From: Alcanivorax sp.
GTDB taxonomy: Bacteria > Pseudomonadota > Gammaproteobacteria > Pseudomonadales > Alcanivoracaceae
Assembly: GCF_002733835.1 (NCBI RefSeq)
Contig: NZ_NVWY01000003.1
Coordinates: 1-64,000, forward strand
Reading direction: 5' to 3'
Length of the DNA stretch: 64,000 bases
Shown here: in pieces, positions 1 to 8,778 of the stretch
Numbering within the stretch: position 1 is the stretch's first letter
Layout: each line of letters opens with the position of its first letter
Program-made: the position numbers and the translations under genes
The notes under the pieces: generated by a model
What the model saw: the letters and a program-made list of their open reading frames with translations, nothing else
Told to the model about the DNA's origin: nothing
The model's database searches: none

Positions 1-783
1 TCAGGAGTAAAGGAACGTCGTTTTCTGGTCATCTGGCACCTCGATTAAGGTGGTAACTTTACCACCTATGTTGGTGTCCGGATTCATTAGACCACTACAG
101 ATCGTGGCATCTTCTGGCGGGTTTTCATCAATCACGCTTTCAAAGCTATAACTGGGCTTTACATCGCTATAGTTGAGTGGCTCGATCTTGAGGCCGTTAA
201 AAAGCAGTATCCCCTCGGGAAGAAAATAGAATGATCCCTGCTTGGTGTGTAGTGAGGGAAAGTTTATGTTGCTCCTGATCCAGGGCGGAGGGGGTTTCCC
301 GACGTTGCAACGACTCATATCAATCAGTGAACTGGCCCCCGCATGCCGTTTTTGTTCATGAAAGCCGAAAATTGATTCGGATCTATCTAAAGTCCATAGC
401 TTATGGTTTTCTTCCAAGAATCCAAAAGAACGGATTAGTGATCGGTAATGTTCCGGAAGTGAGCCTGTATCATAGCTAATTTTAATGAACCGACGTTCTT
501 TGTCCCATCTTCTTGTGATGATGTGAATGGGAACCCAGAAGGCAAAGATAATAAGAAAGGCTTCTCCCGCCTTAACCGATAGAGCTAAGACTAAAAGAGC
601 CGCGCCAGACCAGAATGTTAGGCTTTTGAAGTTAAATAGACGTGCTGACTCTTCTATTCGCTCCGAAATTTGCTCAATATTCTTCGGTGGCGGAGGAGTT
701 TCTGCTTGGATGCTATCGGGGTAATTATTTACTTGAACGTGGTTTGGCTCAGAGTCGGGGGAATCAGATGAATACCAGGCCAT
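1..783 (-). CDS. hypothetical membrane protein
   Basis: A complete 260-residue reading frame whose stop codon falls on the first three bases of the window. Residues 1-50 are polar and Pro/Ser-rich (a run of four prolines near residue 30). Two adjacent hydrophobic segments follow at about 57-71 and 74-90, then a soluble region of about 165 residues containing an aromatic, beta-rich stretch (YFLPEGILLFNG near residue 190). The topology suggests a small protein anchored by a membrane hairpin with a cytoplasmic C-terminal domain. I do not recognise the family and assign no function. It is isolated: the next gene is almost 900 bp away on the same strand. Confidence 0.6.
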   Translation of the reverse strand: MAWYSSDSPDSEPNHVQVNNYPDSIQAETPPPPKNIEQISERIEESARLFNFKSLTFWSGAALLVLALSVKAGEAFLIIFAFWVPIHIITRRWDKERRFIKISYDTGSLPEHYRSLIRSFGFLEENHKLWTLDRSESIFGFHEQKRHAGASSLIDMSRCNVGKPPPPWIRSNINFPSLHTKQGSFYFLPEGILLFNGLKIEPLNYSDVKPSYSFESVIDENPPEDATICSGLMNPDTNIGGKVTTLIEVPDDQKTTFLYS

Positions 784-1671
784 GGGGGCTCCGTGCCAGA
801 GGTGGTTCCGCAGTCTAAAAGTCTATTTTTACTCTACTGTCCTGTCGTGGTCTATCAGTTGTGGTCAACTATTCCAGTACAGTAATGAAAGATGAATGAC
901 GATATTTGTGTTAGGTCCCCTACCTAACCAGAATGTGTAGCATTTAGTGTAGTAGTTCAGTCCGAAGACTTTGAAACAGCCTTGGTTTCTGTCTTATAGA
1001 CCTTTGTATTATTGATGTATGTTGAATCAGAAAAACCCACTTTACCTCCGAATATTGGTTCATTAAATAAAAGTGGGCATGATATGAAAATTGCTCTAGG
1101 GAGCGAGACTTTTCCCTTTCTCAATTGAGGACATCCCCAAAACGCACGTCAGTCCTAAATCAGGGGGCGATTGGGGTTTCACGCGACTATCCGGCATGAG
1201 TTCTATCAGTTGGCGCGGCGGCGAATCGTTTTCAGTCATGCTGGCGTTGCTCTCTGGGTGATGCATGGTACAGAGCGACACCACATTTGCCCGCGCCGAT
1301 CAGTGAATGTGCGTCATTGAGCCTGCCACCTCAGAAATAGGTAATGGCATCGCCCTCTCCATCGTCTTTTCTAATGCAAAAGCGGCAGATTTCGTAGGCA
1401 TCCAGTCACGACAGAGTGTGATATACAAAATAGGAGTAGGGGCGTATCACGGCGGTGTGGCTGGGGCCTCAAACCCGGCACGTTGCCGGTCGAGTTTGCC
1501 CTGGTCATCATCTGTTGATGGGGGGGCGGATTTGGTCAGGAGTTCAGATAAAGTTTGATTATTCCTGACCAAAATTTTTCGTCTTATTGTAAATGCAATC
1601 AGTTTACATTTTAATTTTCGCTGAGCGATGGAATCAGTTATTGAAAGCCAACTTTTAAAATTGACTCGCGA
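784..1671. other. long intergenic region, no supported gene
   Basis: About 890 bp without a convincing gene. Short open frames of 62 and 83 codons exist at 1096-1284 (-) and 1307-1558 (+), but neither has a good ribosome binding site or recognisable residues. A distant inverted repeat (CCCACTTT near 1037, AAAGTGGG near 1070) lies in AT-rich DNA. The segment could hold decayed gene remnants; nothing specific can be named. Confidence 0.5.
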
Positions 1672-3999
1672 TTAACCACCGTGCGATATTTTCTGGAACA
1701 TATAGCCGTGGAGCGTATCTGACATCAGTGGCAGGTAGGATACCATCAATAGAGCGGTCAGCATCACGGCAATAGGCAGAAGATACTTCTCGTGGCGACG
1801 GTAAAAGCTGCCTCCGTGAACTTTGGCGGATTCCACTTCCTCGTCGCCGACCACCTGTCTTGTTAATAAGTGGTTAAGTGCCACCGGTGGTGACAAGTAG
1901 CCCAGTTCGAAGGCCGCTAGAGTGATCATCCAGAAGTGCAGGGGCTCAATTCCATTGGCGAACGCCACAGGAGCTATCGTGGCGTTCACCAGTAACACCG
2001 CGCCCATCGGATCCATGGTCATGCCAATGATTACCATAGTGATCACCAATATAGTCATTGCAACCCAGATATTGGCAAAAGTTTCAGGTAAGTTTTCCAT
2101 CATCCCAGAACGTTCTACGATGCCACCAAGGCTTACCGACATGCCCATCAAAATCAACAAGGCACCGATATGTCCGGTGGTTTCATTGGTGGCAAAACGC
2201 AGTGAAGACTCTAGCTTCTCTCCTGTGCCTGGTTCAGGCTGGTGGTGAGGTTTTGCCGAGGGTTTTTTTACTAGATGCTGCAGAATCAGGCTGACACTAA
2301 GTAACATATTGCGCCAGAAAAGCTCCCAGAACAGGCTGTTAAGTTCATTTTTTGAAGTGCCAGTAGGAATGTTGCCGCTATTCAGGGCCTCCTGCATACC
2401 AGCCATATTGTAAGAGGAGTAGAGAATGAGGGGGACTAGCGTCAACGAGAAGACGTGTAGAGATTTTACGCTAAGTTTCTCGTAACACAGAATCGACAGC
2501 ATCATTACAGGCAAAATGATGGGGGCGTAGATTTCGTTTAACTCCGCACCCAGAATATCTCGGAAAAATACTACCACCGTGCCCATGATGATTATATAGG
2601 GAAGCAGTGGGACCAGGCGTTTAAGACTGGTGGGTACTGCTTCAGATAAGGGTGCAATACGGGCGGGTGATGTGCGTACAAACTGGCTGTAAACGAAGAA
2701 CAAGAACAAAGACAAAGAGAAAACCTTCAAGCCTGAGGAAAACATCTCATCTGTCGTCACTGCGTTATTCAATGCGGCAATAATCACTACCAGAAGACAA
2801 GGTCGAAGAACGACGCCGAGAGAGCCAGACATAGCAGTGGCTGCCAGAGCTAACTGCTTGCGGGCTCCGGCGCGAATCAGCTCATGGTAAACGGTGGCGC
2901 CAGCTGCGATTACAAAAATACCTGAAGCGCCGGTGAACGCTGTCGGGATTGCGGTAATTGCTAGCACGACAAAACACATGAGCTCTGGAGACATTTTCCA
3001 GGGTCGCAGTACATCAAATACCAGGTGGGCGAGTTTGGTTTGACGTAACATCATGCCTATCCAGATATACAGCGCGAGGCTCAAAAACAGTGTGGAAAGC
3101 TCCATGAGCATACCTAGGTATACACTTATTCCGTGATAGTAACCTTGTTGGGCGAACTGGATACCTGCGGAAATACACATGATGCTGTACAGCGGAATGG
3201 TCAGCAGCGATTTCCCCCAAGAGCCGCCATCGCTTAGATCTTTCGGCGGACGGAGCAACTGGTAGAACGCTGCCAGGCTGAGAATACTAAATCCTGCAAT
3301 CCAGAACTGATGAAGATAGAAGTGATCAACGTTGACTCCATCTGCCACTGCGGATAATTCTGCACTGCGATAAACCCATGCTGACGCCAATAGCATCAGG
3401 TTTGCACTTAGCTGACCAACAGTTGAGACCAAATGATCCTTGCGCGTTTGAGCAGGCCGAAGTGCGATGTGGTGTCGGGAGAATGTAGCTGTTGCTGCAC
3501 AGATTATGATAAGTAGGCAGAGTAAAAGGCGCTTGTAACCCCCAAGGGTGGTGACCAGATGGGCGACCCCTGTTTCCAGGTTGCGGAAGGCAATCACTCC
3601 AGGAGTGGCGTTCTCTTGAACCATCCTGTAGTCGCTCCATTTATTGCGACAAATGGAGCGGGATGACTCCAGCGATTGACGTATCGCTCCTTCGTTCACC
3701 TCTGATCCCAAAATTCCGGCTAATGGATCGGCCGCCATTCGTGCTTTCTTCTCGGTGATGGCCTTCTGGATCTCCTGTTCAATGTTAGGATCTGAATTAC
3801 AGGTGGGGGCGCCGACAAGTCCCGCTGTTCGCAGCTTGAAGTAACCTTCCCATGTGCTCTCACCAATCTTGAGTAACTGGGAATGAATCACTTCGCCAGA
3901 GGCTAGAAAAATAGTGAGCAATAGCAGGATTATGGTTGGCAAGGAGGAAAGCCATTCTCCCGCAGATCGCTGTGCCATGCTCAAACTGGCAATATTCAT
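1672..3999 (-). CDS. TRAP transporter fused permease (DctQ/DctM-type)
   Basis: This is a 775-residue polytopic inner-membrane protein. The C-terminal half has the signatures of the TRAP large permease DctM: FTGASGIFVIAAG, then a GVVLRP segment about 40 residues later, and near the C-terminus ELGYLSPPVALNHLL. The N-terminal half has one membrane segment (about 20-42), a soluble loop of about 110 residues with several cysteines, then further helices that could be a fused DctQ-like small subunit. TRAP systems import organic acids with a periplasmic DctP binding protein, but no DctP gene lies nearby. The start follows AGGAAG at good spacing. It is divergent from the 4297 operon, so import of a carboxylate intermediate is a plausible but unproven role. 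Confidence 0.75.
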   Translation of the reverse strand: MNIASLSMAQRSAGEWLSSLPTIILLLLTIFLASGEVIHSQLLKIGESTWEGYFKLRTAGLVGAPTCNSDPNIEQEIQKAITEKKARMAADPLAGILGSEVNEGAIRQSLESSRSICRNKWSDYRMVQENATPGVIAFRNLETGVAHLVTTLGGYKRLLLCLLIIICAATATFSRHHIALRPAQTRKDHLVSTVGQLSANLMLLASAWVYRSAELSAVADGVNVDHFYLHQFWIAGFSILSLAAFYQLLRPPKDLSDGGSWGKSLLTIPLYSIMCISAGIQFAQQGYYHGISVYLGMLMELSTLFLSLALYIWIGMMLRQTKLAHLVFDVLRPWKMSPELMCFVVLAITAIPTAFTGASGIFVIAAGATVYHELIRAGARKQLALAATAMSGSLGVVLRPCLLVVIIAALNNAVTTDEMFSSGLKVFSLSLFLFFVYSQFVRTSPARIAPLSEAVPTSLKRLVPLLPYIIIMGTVVVFFRDILGAELNEIYAPIILPVMMLSILCYEKLSVKSLHVFSLTLVPLILYSSYNMAGMQEALNSGNIPTGTSKNELNSLFWELFWRNMLLSVSLILQHLVKKPSAKPHHQPEPGTGEKLESSLRFATNETTGHIGALLILMGMSVSLGGIVERSGMMENLPETFANIWVAMTILVITMVIIGMTMDPMGAVLLVNATIAPVAFANGIEPLHFWMITLAAFELGYLSPPVALNHLLTRQVVGDEEVESAKVHGGSFYRRHEKYLLPIAVMLTALLMVSYLPLMSDTLHGYMFQKISHGG

Positions 4000-4222
4000 C
4001 GGTACTTCCTTGCTCTATAAATTTATCGGTTACAAACGACAGGGTCGAACCGAATGTTTAAGGGAATTCTGAATATTTCGTAAAATGTGGTGATTCTCAC
4101 TTCTTGGCTTTTGATCGGCCCATAGCGCTGATATTTAGCGCATCTTTCATGGTCGAATCACTACTTCGAAAGTTATAAGCATGAAACTTACGTGGTTTTG
4201 CCGCTTTGTAGGTTTGTTCTGG

Positions 4223-4252
4223 TTGACATTTGGTCAGTTGACCAAATAACAT
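4223..4252 (+). promoter_or_regulatory. promoter with 18-bp palindromic operator filling the -35/-10 spacer (site 1)
   Basis: TTGACA (4223-4228) and TAACAT (4247-4252) are separated by exactly 18 bp. Those 18 bp (4229-4246) are a near-perfect palindrome, TTTGGTCA-GT-TGACCAAA. A repressor bound here would cover the promoter spacer. The same palindrome recurs at 17085, 21778 and 26495. It lies about 50 bp upstream of the 4297 start. The whole 4000-4296 gap is the divergent control region for this operon and the TRAP permease. Confidence 0.75.
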
Positions 4253-4296
4253 CGAAGGATGTCAACCTAAAGACAACCTGTTTCATTGGAGGAATT

Positions 4297-5166
4297 ATGA
4301 CTTCTTTGCCAATCCAGCCACGTAAAGTTGCTTTTGATGTCTCATCAGTGCCGCGGCACTGGAATGGCGGTGATCCCGTGCTGACCCGCTTTTTTGACGC
4401 CCTCTCGGTACATTTCCCGGAGGGAGAGCGCTTCTTTATCCAGTCAGTGCGTAACTTCAAGGATCAGGTGACAGATGATCAGCTGATCGAGGACATTCGT
4501 CACTTTATTCGCCAGGAAGGTCAGCACGGCATTGTCCATGATCGTTTCAACGATGTGATGGCCAGCCAGGGCGTGGATGTAGATAAGGTCACTACGAATT
4601 TAAGGACGTTTATTCGCACCACACAAAAGTACTTGCCGAAGAAGTATCAGCTCGCCATGACTGCGGCGTTTGAGCACTTTACGGCAACCTTGGGCGAAAC
4701 AATGGTCAGCGAGAAAAGCGACATGTTCCGCGAGGCCGACCCGGTAATGAGGGCTCTATTTCTTTGGCACGGGGTTGAAGAAGTAGAGCACAAGGCTGTG
4801 GCCTATGATCTTTATCAGGGAGCGGCTGGGGGGGGCTACCTGACTCGTGCCTCGGCGCTGGTGGTTGCGACACTGATGGTTCATTTGGTCGTGGCACCGG
4901 TATTCTGGAATATGCTCAAGCTTGATGGTGTCACGCGCCAGCCCGGTGTGATTCTGAAGGGTTTGAACAAACTTTATGGGCGAAAAGGTATTCTCACAGG
5001 AATGTTGCCTGATTTTCTTGCCTGGTTTCGTCCCGGGTTTCACCCTTGGGACACCGGTATGCCTGAGAAGGTTGCCGCCTGGTTGGCAGAGTATGAGGCT
5101 CATGGTGATCCAATGCAGGCATCGGAGACCATTTATGGTCCGGATCCTGTGAGAGAGGCAGCCTGA
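4297..5166 (+). CDS. PF10118-family protein ('metal-dependent hydrolase'), di-iron-like motifs
   Basis: 289 residues from the ATG at 4297, chosen because GGAGGA lies just upstream; an in-frame ATG at 4192 would lie upstream of the promoter. It matches the PF10118/COG3687 family named predicted metal-dependent hydrolase. The conserved acidic and histidine residues are E44, E74xxH77, E126 and E162xxH165. This order and spacing is that of four-helix-bundle di-iron carboxylate proteins (ferritin-like oxygenases and oxidases) rather than of a known hydrolase. A hydrophobic segment follows at about 190-210. It is the first gene of a seven-gene operon, and its stop overlaps the next start by one base. 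Two paralogs are at 12798 and 25512. Family call is firm; di-iron chemistry is inference. Confidence 0.8.
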   Translation: MTSLPIQPRKVAFDVSSVPRHWNGGDPVLTRFFDALSVHFPEGERFFIQSVRNFKDQVTDDQLIEDIRHFIRQEGQHGIVHDRFNDVMASQGVDVDKVTTNLRTFIRTTQKYLPKKYQLAMTAAFEHFTATLGETMVSEKSDMFREADPVMRALFLWHGVEEVEHKAVAYDLYQGAAGGGYLTRASALVVATLMVHLVVAPVFWNMLKLDGVTRQPGVILKGLNKLYGRKGILTGMLPDFLAWFRPGFHPWDTGMPEKVAAWLAEYEAHGDPMQASETIYGPDPVREAA

Positions 5167-6167
5167 TGCAGACCAACGATCAGGGTAACCCCGGTGCCTT
5201 TGATTTTCGGCACACTCATAGGCCCGGACGCCACTGTGGAAGTTCAGCTATCAGGGATCTTCTGGAGTTTCATGGGCTTAATTTAACTGAAGCTTTCTGC
5301 TTCGGTCTCGGTGCCGGGCTTGGTATTACTTATGTGGAAATACCAGGCACGGACACCCCGTTTATTGTCCATGTCCGTTCAATGGGATTTGAGGAAACGG
5401 TGTTCTCTACACTGGGCGTGCCGTTTCGCTGGGAAACTTGGCAAGATAAATGTGCTGCCGCCGATGCGCTGGATGCCCATCTTGATGCGGGGCGGCCTGC
5501 GCTTCTCTTAACTGATATTTTTTACCTTCCTTATTTCAAGAGCAGTACACATTTCCCCGGTCACGCCATCGTCGCCTGGCAGCGAGCCGAGAAGGGCGAG
5601 ACGATGCTCGTTAGCGATACCGAGCGCCCAGGGCTTTTAGAGGTGCCTCGTGACAAGTTGGTTGAAGCCAGATTCTCCTTGTCGCCACCCTTTATCCATC
5701 ATGGTTCATTGTTCGCACCCGAAAGTGTTTCGGTTCAGGTGTCTGCCGAGAACGTGCGCAGTGCGATTGTGAAGAATGCAGATAATCTCCTGCAAGGAAG
5801 CAGGAATCACGGTATTCAAGCGCTAACAACTTGGATCCAGGAACTTCCTCGCTGGAAGGCAGTGGATAAATGGCAATGGTTGCTCCGTTTCGCCTATCAA
5901 GTGATCGAGAAGCGTGGAACGGGGGGCAGCGGCTTTAGAGCGATGTATTCAGAATTTCTCGATGAAGCGAGTGAAATTGTTCCTGAAATACATGAGGCAG
6001 GCTTGGTCGAGTTGATGCGAACGAGTGCTGCGGCATGGTCCGCTCTGGCTGATTGTCTGCGAAAGGGGTCCGAAAGTGAAACATTCCCTGAAGAGGCAAT
6101 AACGGACGCCATTGAATCTGTGCGTGTTGCAGAGACCCGGTATGCGGATGCCGCTTCAACATTCTGA
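5166..6167 (+). CDS. BtrH N-terminal domain protein (DUF4872-type)
   Basis: 333 residues. The N-terminus matches the BtrH_N domain, a papain-like fold named after the butirosin acyl-transfer enzyme BtrH. The motif HCGSSAIRDLL has candidate catalytic Cys24, followed by the family's FGLGAGLGI stretch, and HFPGHAIVAW supplies the likely catalytic His near residue 128. The C-terminal part is helical and resembles the DUF4872 partner domain. The start overlaps the upstream stop, implying coupled translation. BtrH moves an acyl group from an acyl carrier protein to a small molecule. Here, inside a fatty-acyl operon, an acyltransferase or acyl-thioester hydrolase role is possible, but the substrate is unknown. 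Confidence 0.7.
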   Translation: MQTNDQGNPGAFDFRHTHRPGRHCGSSAIRDLLEFHGLNLTEAFCFGLGAGLGITYVEIPGTDTPFIVHVRSMGFEETVFSTLGVPFRWETWQDKCAAADALDAHLDAGRPALLLTDIFYLPYFKSSTHFPGHAIVAWQRAEKGETMLVSDTERPGLLEVPRDKLVEARFSLSPPFIHHGSLFAPESVSVQVSAENVRSAIVKNADNLLQGSRNHGIQALTTWIQELPRWKAVDKWQWLLRFAYQVIEKRGTGGSGFRAMYSEFLDEASEIVPEIHEAGLVELMRTSAAAWSALADCLRKGSESETFPEEAITDAIESVRVAETRYADAASTF

Positions 6168-6183
6168 TAAAAAGTTGCTAACT

Positions 6184-7122
6184 ATGACAGCTGAGACATC
6201 ACTCCCGAGAGAACTGCTTGCCGCAAAGGCTTTTTTTGGTTCAGGGCATCCGTTGTTCAGGGTTTTTGGTATCGCAATGGATGACATTACCAAAGATGGC
6301 GCGGTAATGAGCATGCCTTGTGTGGAAGAGGTTTGTGATCAACAGGGAAAGCTTCATCGGGGAGCCATCGCTACCTTGCTTGATACGGCATGTGGTTTGG
6401 CGATTTTTGTGCGCCTCGGCGACATGCGCCCAATTGCGACAATTGACTTGCGCGTTGATTTCATCGCTAACCCCGAGGCTGGCGAAGGGGTGGCATGTAA
6501 TGTCACCTGTTTTGCAGTTGAAGAAAATATTGCCTATGTCCGTGGAGAGGCATTTGGGCGTGATGGCGGCAATTTGCTGGCGTCGGTATCAGGCAGTTTT
6601 GCGATAGGAACGGCAGGCCCGTCCTTTGATCAATCTGTGAATCCTAGCAATAAGAGAGCCCCCTCCAAGAAAAAAACAATCGATGATGAAGGAATCATCA
6701 GCTTCGAAACAGAAAGGGTAACCGCTCTCTCTACTGTGGTCGGCGATGTATCACCATACGAAAAATTTCTTGGTATGACGGCTTCGGACGATAACGGCGA
6801 AGCAACCTATAAAATGCCGTTTCGCGAGCAGCACATTGGCAACCCTCTGATCAAGACTTTTCATGGCGGTATTATCGCAAGCTTCGCGGAGCTTGTTGCT
6901 GGCGCGCACTTAACAGCGAATCAGACTGAACAAAATAAGCCAGTATGTTCAAGTATGACTCTGGATTATTTGCGCCCGGCCTTTGCGGGTACGTTGGTGG
7001 CCAAGCCGAACATTATTCGTGAAGGAAAGCGCTTCATTGTGGTTGTTGTGGATGTGTTTCTTGATGGCGCCCAGGTTTCCCGAGGTCGCTTCATTTATAA
7101 GAGAGCCTTCGCTTCCAGCTAA
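6184..7122 (+). CDS. tandem-hotdog acyl-CoA thioesterase (PaaI-like)
   Basis: 312 residues from the ATG at 6184, placed 16 nt after the preceding stop; an in-frame upstream ATG at 6112 would overlap the previous gene by more than 50 bp. Two PaaI-like hotdog repeats are visible. The first has HRGAIATLLDTACGLA (about residues 55-70) and the second has FHGGIIASFAELVAGAHL (about 225-243), each with the usual helix following HxG. A charged linker rich in Lys and Ser joins them. Two hotdogs in one chain mimic the dimer formed by single-domain enzymes. It probably hydrolyses acyl-CoA made by the neighbouring ligase and dehydrogenases, perhaps to release CoA from slowly metabolised chains. Chain-length preference cannot be read. 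Confidence 0.75.
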   Translation: MTAETSLPRELLAAKAFFGSGHPLFRVFGIAMDDITKDGAVMSMPCVEEVCDQQGKLHRGAIATLLDTACGLAIFVRLGDMRPIATIDLRVDFIANPEAGEGVACNVTCFAVEENIAYVRGEAFGRDGGNLLASVSGSFAIGTAGPSFDQSVNPSNKRAPSKKKTIDDEGIISFETERVTALSTVVGDVSPYEKFLGMTASDDNGEATYKMPFREQHIGNPLIKTFHGGIIASFAELVAGAHLTANQTEQNKPVCSSMTLDYLRPAFAGTLVAKPNIIREGKRFIVVVVDVFLDGAQVSRGRFIYKRAFASS

Positions 7123-7180
7123 TCCAATCTATAAACAACCCTCCCCCCTTCCTTTTCTGCCTCAATAGAGGAGTTCTGTT

Positions 7181-8731
7181 ATGTATATTTCACAGACTTT
7201 GCGCCGTGCGGTTCAATTAAACGGCCAAGGTACGGCTACCGTTTTTGCTGGTCGGCGGCAAACCTGGCGAGAGTTTGAAGACCGTATCGCATGCCTTGCT
7301 AACGGGTTGCTAAGTCTGGGCATCAATGCGGGTGACAGGGTTGCCATACTGGCATTAAACAGCGATCGCTACCTGGAGTATTTCTATGCAGTGCCGTGGG
7401 CCGGTGCGGCAGTGAATCCCGTCAATATTCGGCTCGCACCACCTGAAATCGCCTATACCTTGAATGACTCAGGTTCTAAAGTGCTTTTCGTTGATGACAC
7501 CTTTGCAGCATTGCTGCCATCCCTACAGCCACAGCTTGAGTCTATCAAGCATGTTGTCTTCATGGGTGAGGGTGAGTGTCCACAAGGGTGTATTGATTAT
7601 GAATCCCTTGTCGCCAACGCCGGTCGAATCCGTGACGCCAATGCTGGCGGTGACGATCTGGCGGGGCTGTTTTATACCGGTGGTACCACTGGGCGGTCAA
7701 AAGGCGTGATGCTGAGTCATGACAACCTGGTATTCAATGCCCTGAACGTGGTTGCCGAGATGGGCTATGACAGTGACACCATATATATGCATGCCGGGCC
7801 CATGTTCCACTTGGCTGATATGGCCAGCACGTTTGCCGTGACACTGGCTGCGGGGACACATGGCATTGTTCCTCGCTTTGATGTTGATGAAGTGCTGGCT
7901 TTCATTGAGCAGGAGAAAGTCACGAACACCCTGTTGGTGCCGACCATGGTCAATCTTCTAGCCTCATCTGGGCGCATCGCCAATTACGATGTCAGCAGCA
8001 TAAAACGCATGCTGTATGGCGCCTCGCCAATGCCAGAGGCGGTATTGATTAGTGCTATGGAACAAATGCCGACAGTGTCATTTGCTCAGGGCTATGGCCA
8101 GACCGAAGCCTCCCCAATCATTACCTCACTCGGGCCAGAACATCACATTCCCGGCGGAGAAAAATTACGTAGCGCCGGTCGCGCAGCACTGGGTGTGGAG
8201 GTGGTGGTGCTTGATGAAAATGATCAGGTGGTATCTCAAGGTACGGTTGGCGAAATATGTGCGCGGGGACCAAACGTCATGTTGGGTTACTGGGGAATGG
8301 AATCAACAACCGCTGATACCTTGCGCAATGGTTGGCTACATACCGGCGACCTTGGCTACATGGACGAGGATGGATTTGTCTTCATCGTTGATCGAGCCAA
8401 GGACATGGTAATTAGCGGTGGAGAAAATATTTTCTCTGTTGAAGTTGAAGGTGCCATTTATAGCCATCCTGAGGTACAGGAGTGCGCGGTAATTGGTATT
8501 CCCGATGAACGCTGGGGTGAAGCTGTGCATGCAATCGTGGTGCTGCGTGAAGGAGAGCACGCCAGTGAGGCAGAGATTATCGAACATTGCCGTGAAAGAA
8601 TTGCAGGTTACAAAGTGCCTCGTAGCGTTGATTTTAAGGCAGAGTCGTTGCCGGTGAGTGGGGCAGGTAAGGTGCTGAAAAACGAACTGCGAGCCCCCTT
8701 TTGGGAGAGCAACGGTAAACAGGTTAATTGA
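7181..8731 (+). CDS. acyl-CoA synthetase (AMP-dependent ligase)
   Basis: 516 residues with all ANL-superfamily core motifs. The phosphate-binding loop YTGGTTGRSKG is near residue 164, GYGQTE near 303 and TGDLGYMDEDGF near 387, followed by DRAKDMVISGGENI. A C-terminal GAGKVLKNEL near 493 supplies the adenylation lysine. It would activate a carboxylic acid to its CoA thioester with ATP, in the cytoplasm. The start is preceded by GAGGAG. The length and motif style resemble medium/long-chain fatty acyl-CoA ligases (FadD3/FadK-like) rather than long FadD. It sits between a thioesterase and paired acyl-CoA dehydrogenases, so it is the likely entry into beta-oxidation for this operon's substrate. 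Confidence 0.85.
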   Translation: MYISQTLRRAVQLNGQGTATVFAGRRQTWREFEDRIACLANGLLSLGINAGDRVAILALNSDRYLEYFYAVPWAGAAVNPVNIRLAPPEIAYTLNDSGSKVLFVDDTFAALLPSLQPQLESIKHVVFMGEGECPQGCIDYESLVANAGRIRDANAGGDDLAGLFYTGGTTGRSKGVMLSHDNLVFNALNVVAEMGYDSDTIYMHAGPMFHLADMASTFAVTLAAGTHGIVPRFDVDEVLAFIEQEKVTNTLLVPTMVNLLASSGRIANYDVSSIKRMLYGASPMPEAVLISAMEQMPTVSFAQGYGQTEASPIITSLGPEHHIPGGEKLRSAGRAALGVEVVVLDENDQVVSQGTVGEICARGPNVMLGYWGMESTTADTLRNGWLHTGDLGYMDEDGFVFIVDRAKDMVISGGENIFSVEVEGAIYSHPEVQECAVIGIPDERWGEAVHAIVVLREGEHASEAEIIEHCRERIAGYKVPRSVDFKAESLPVSGAGKVLKNELRAPFWESNGKQVN

Positions 8732-8778
8732 GTAATCGATGACCTTGTATTGCGAAATTTATTGGCTTGGAGGCTTCC

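Noticed and set aside
1096-1558. Two small open frames (62 and 83 codons)
   Set aside because: No ribosome site, no family resemblance, and they sit in a repeat-poor gap; likely chance frames or remnants.
4192-4296. Longer start for the first PF10118 gene
   Set aside because: It would place the start upstream of the -35/-10 promoter and operator; the ATG at 4297 has a strong ribosome site.
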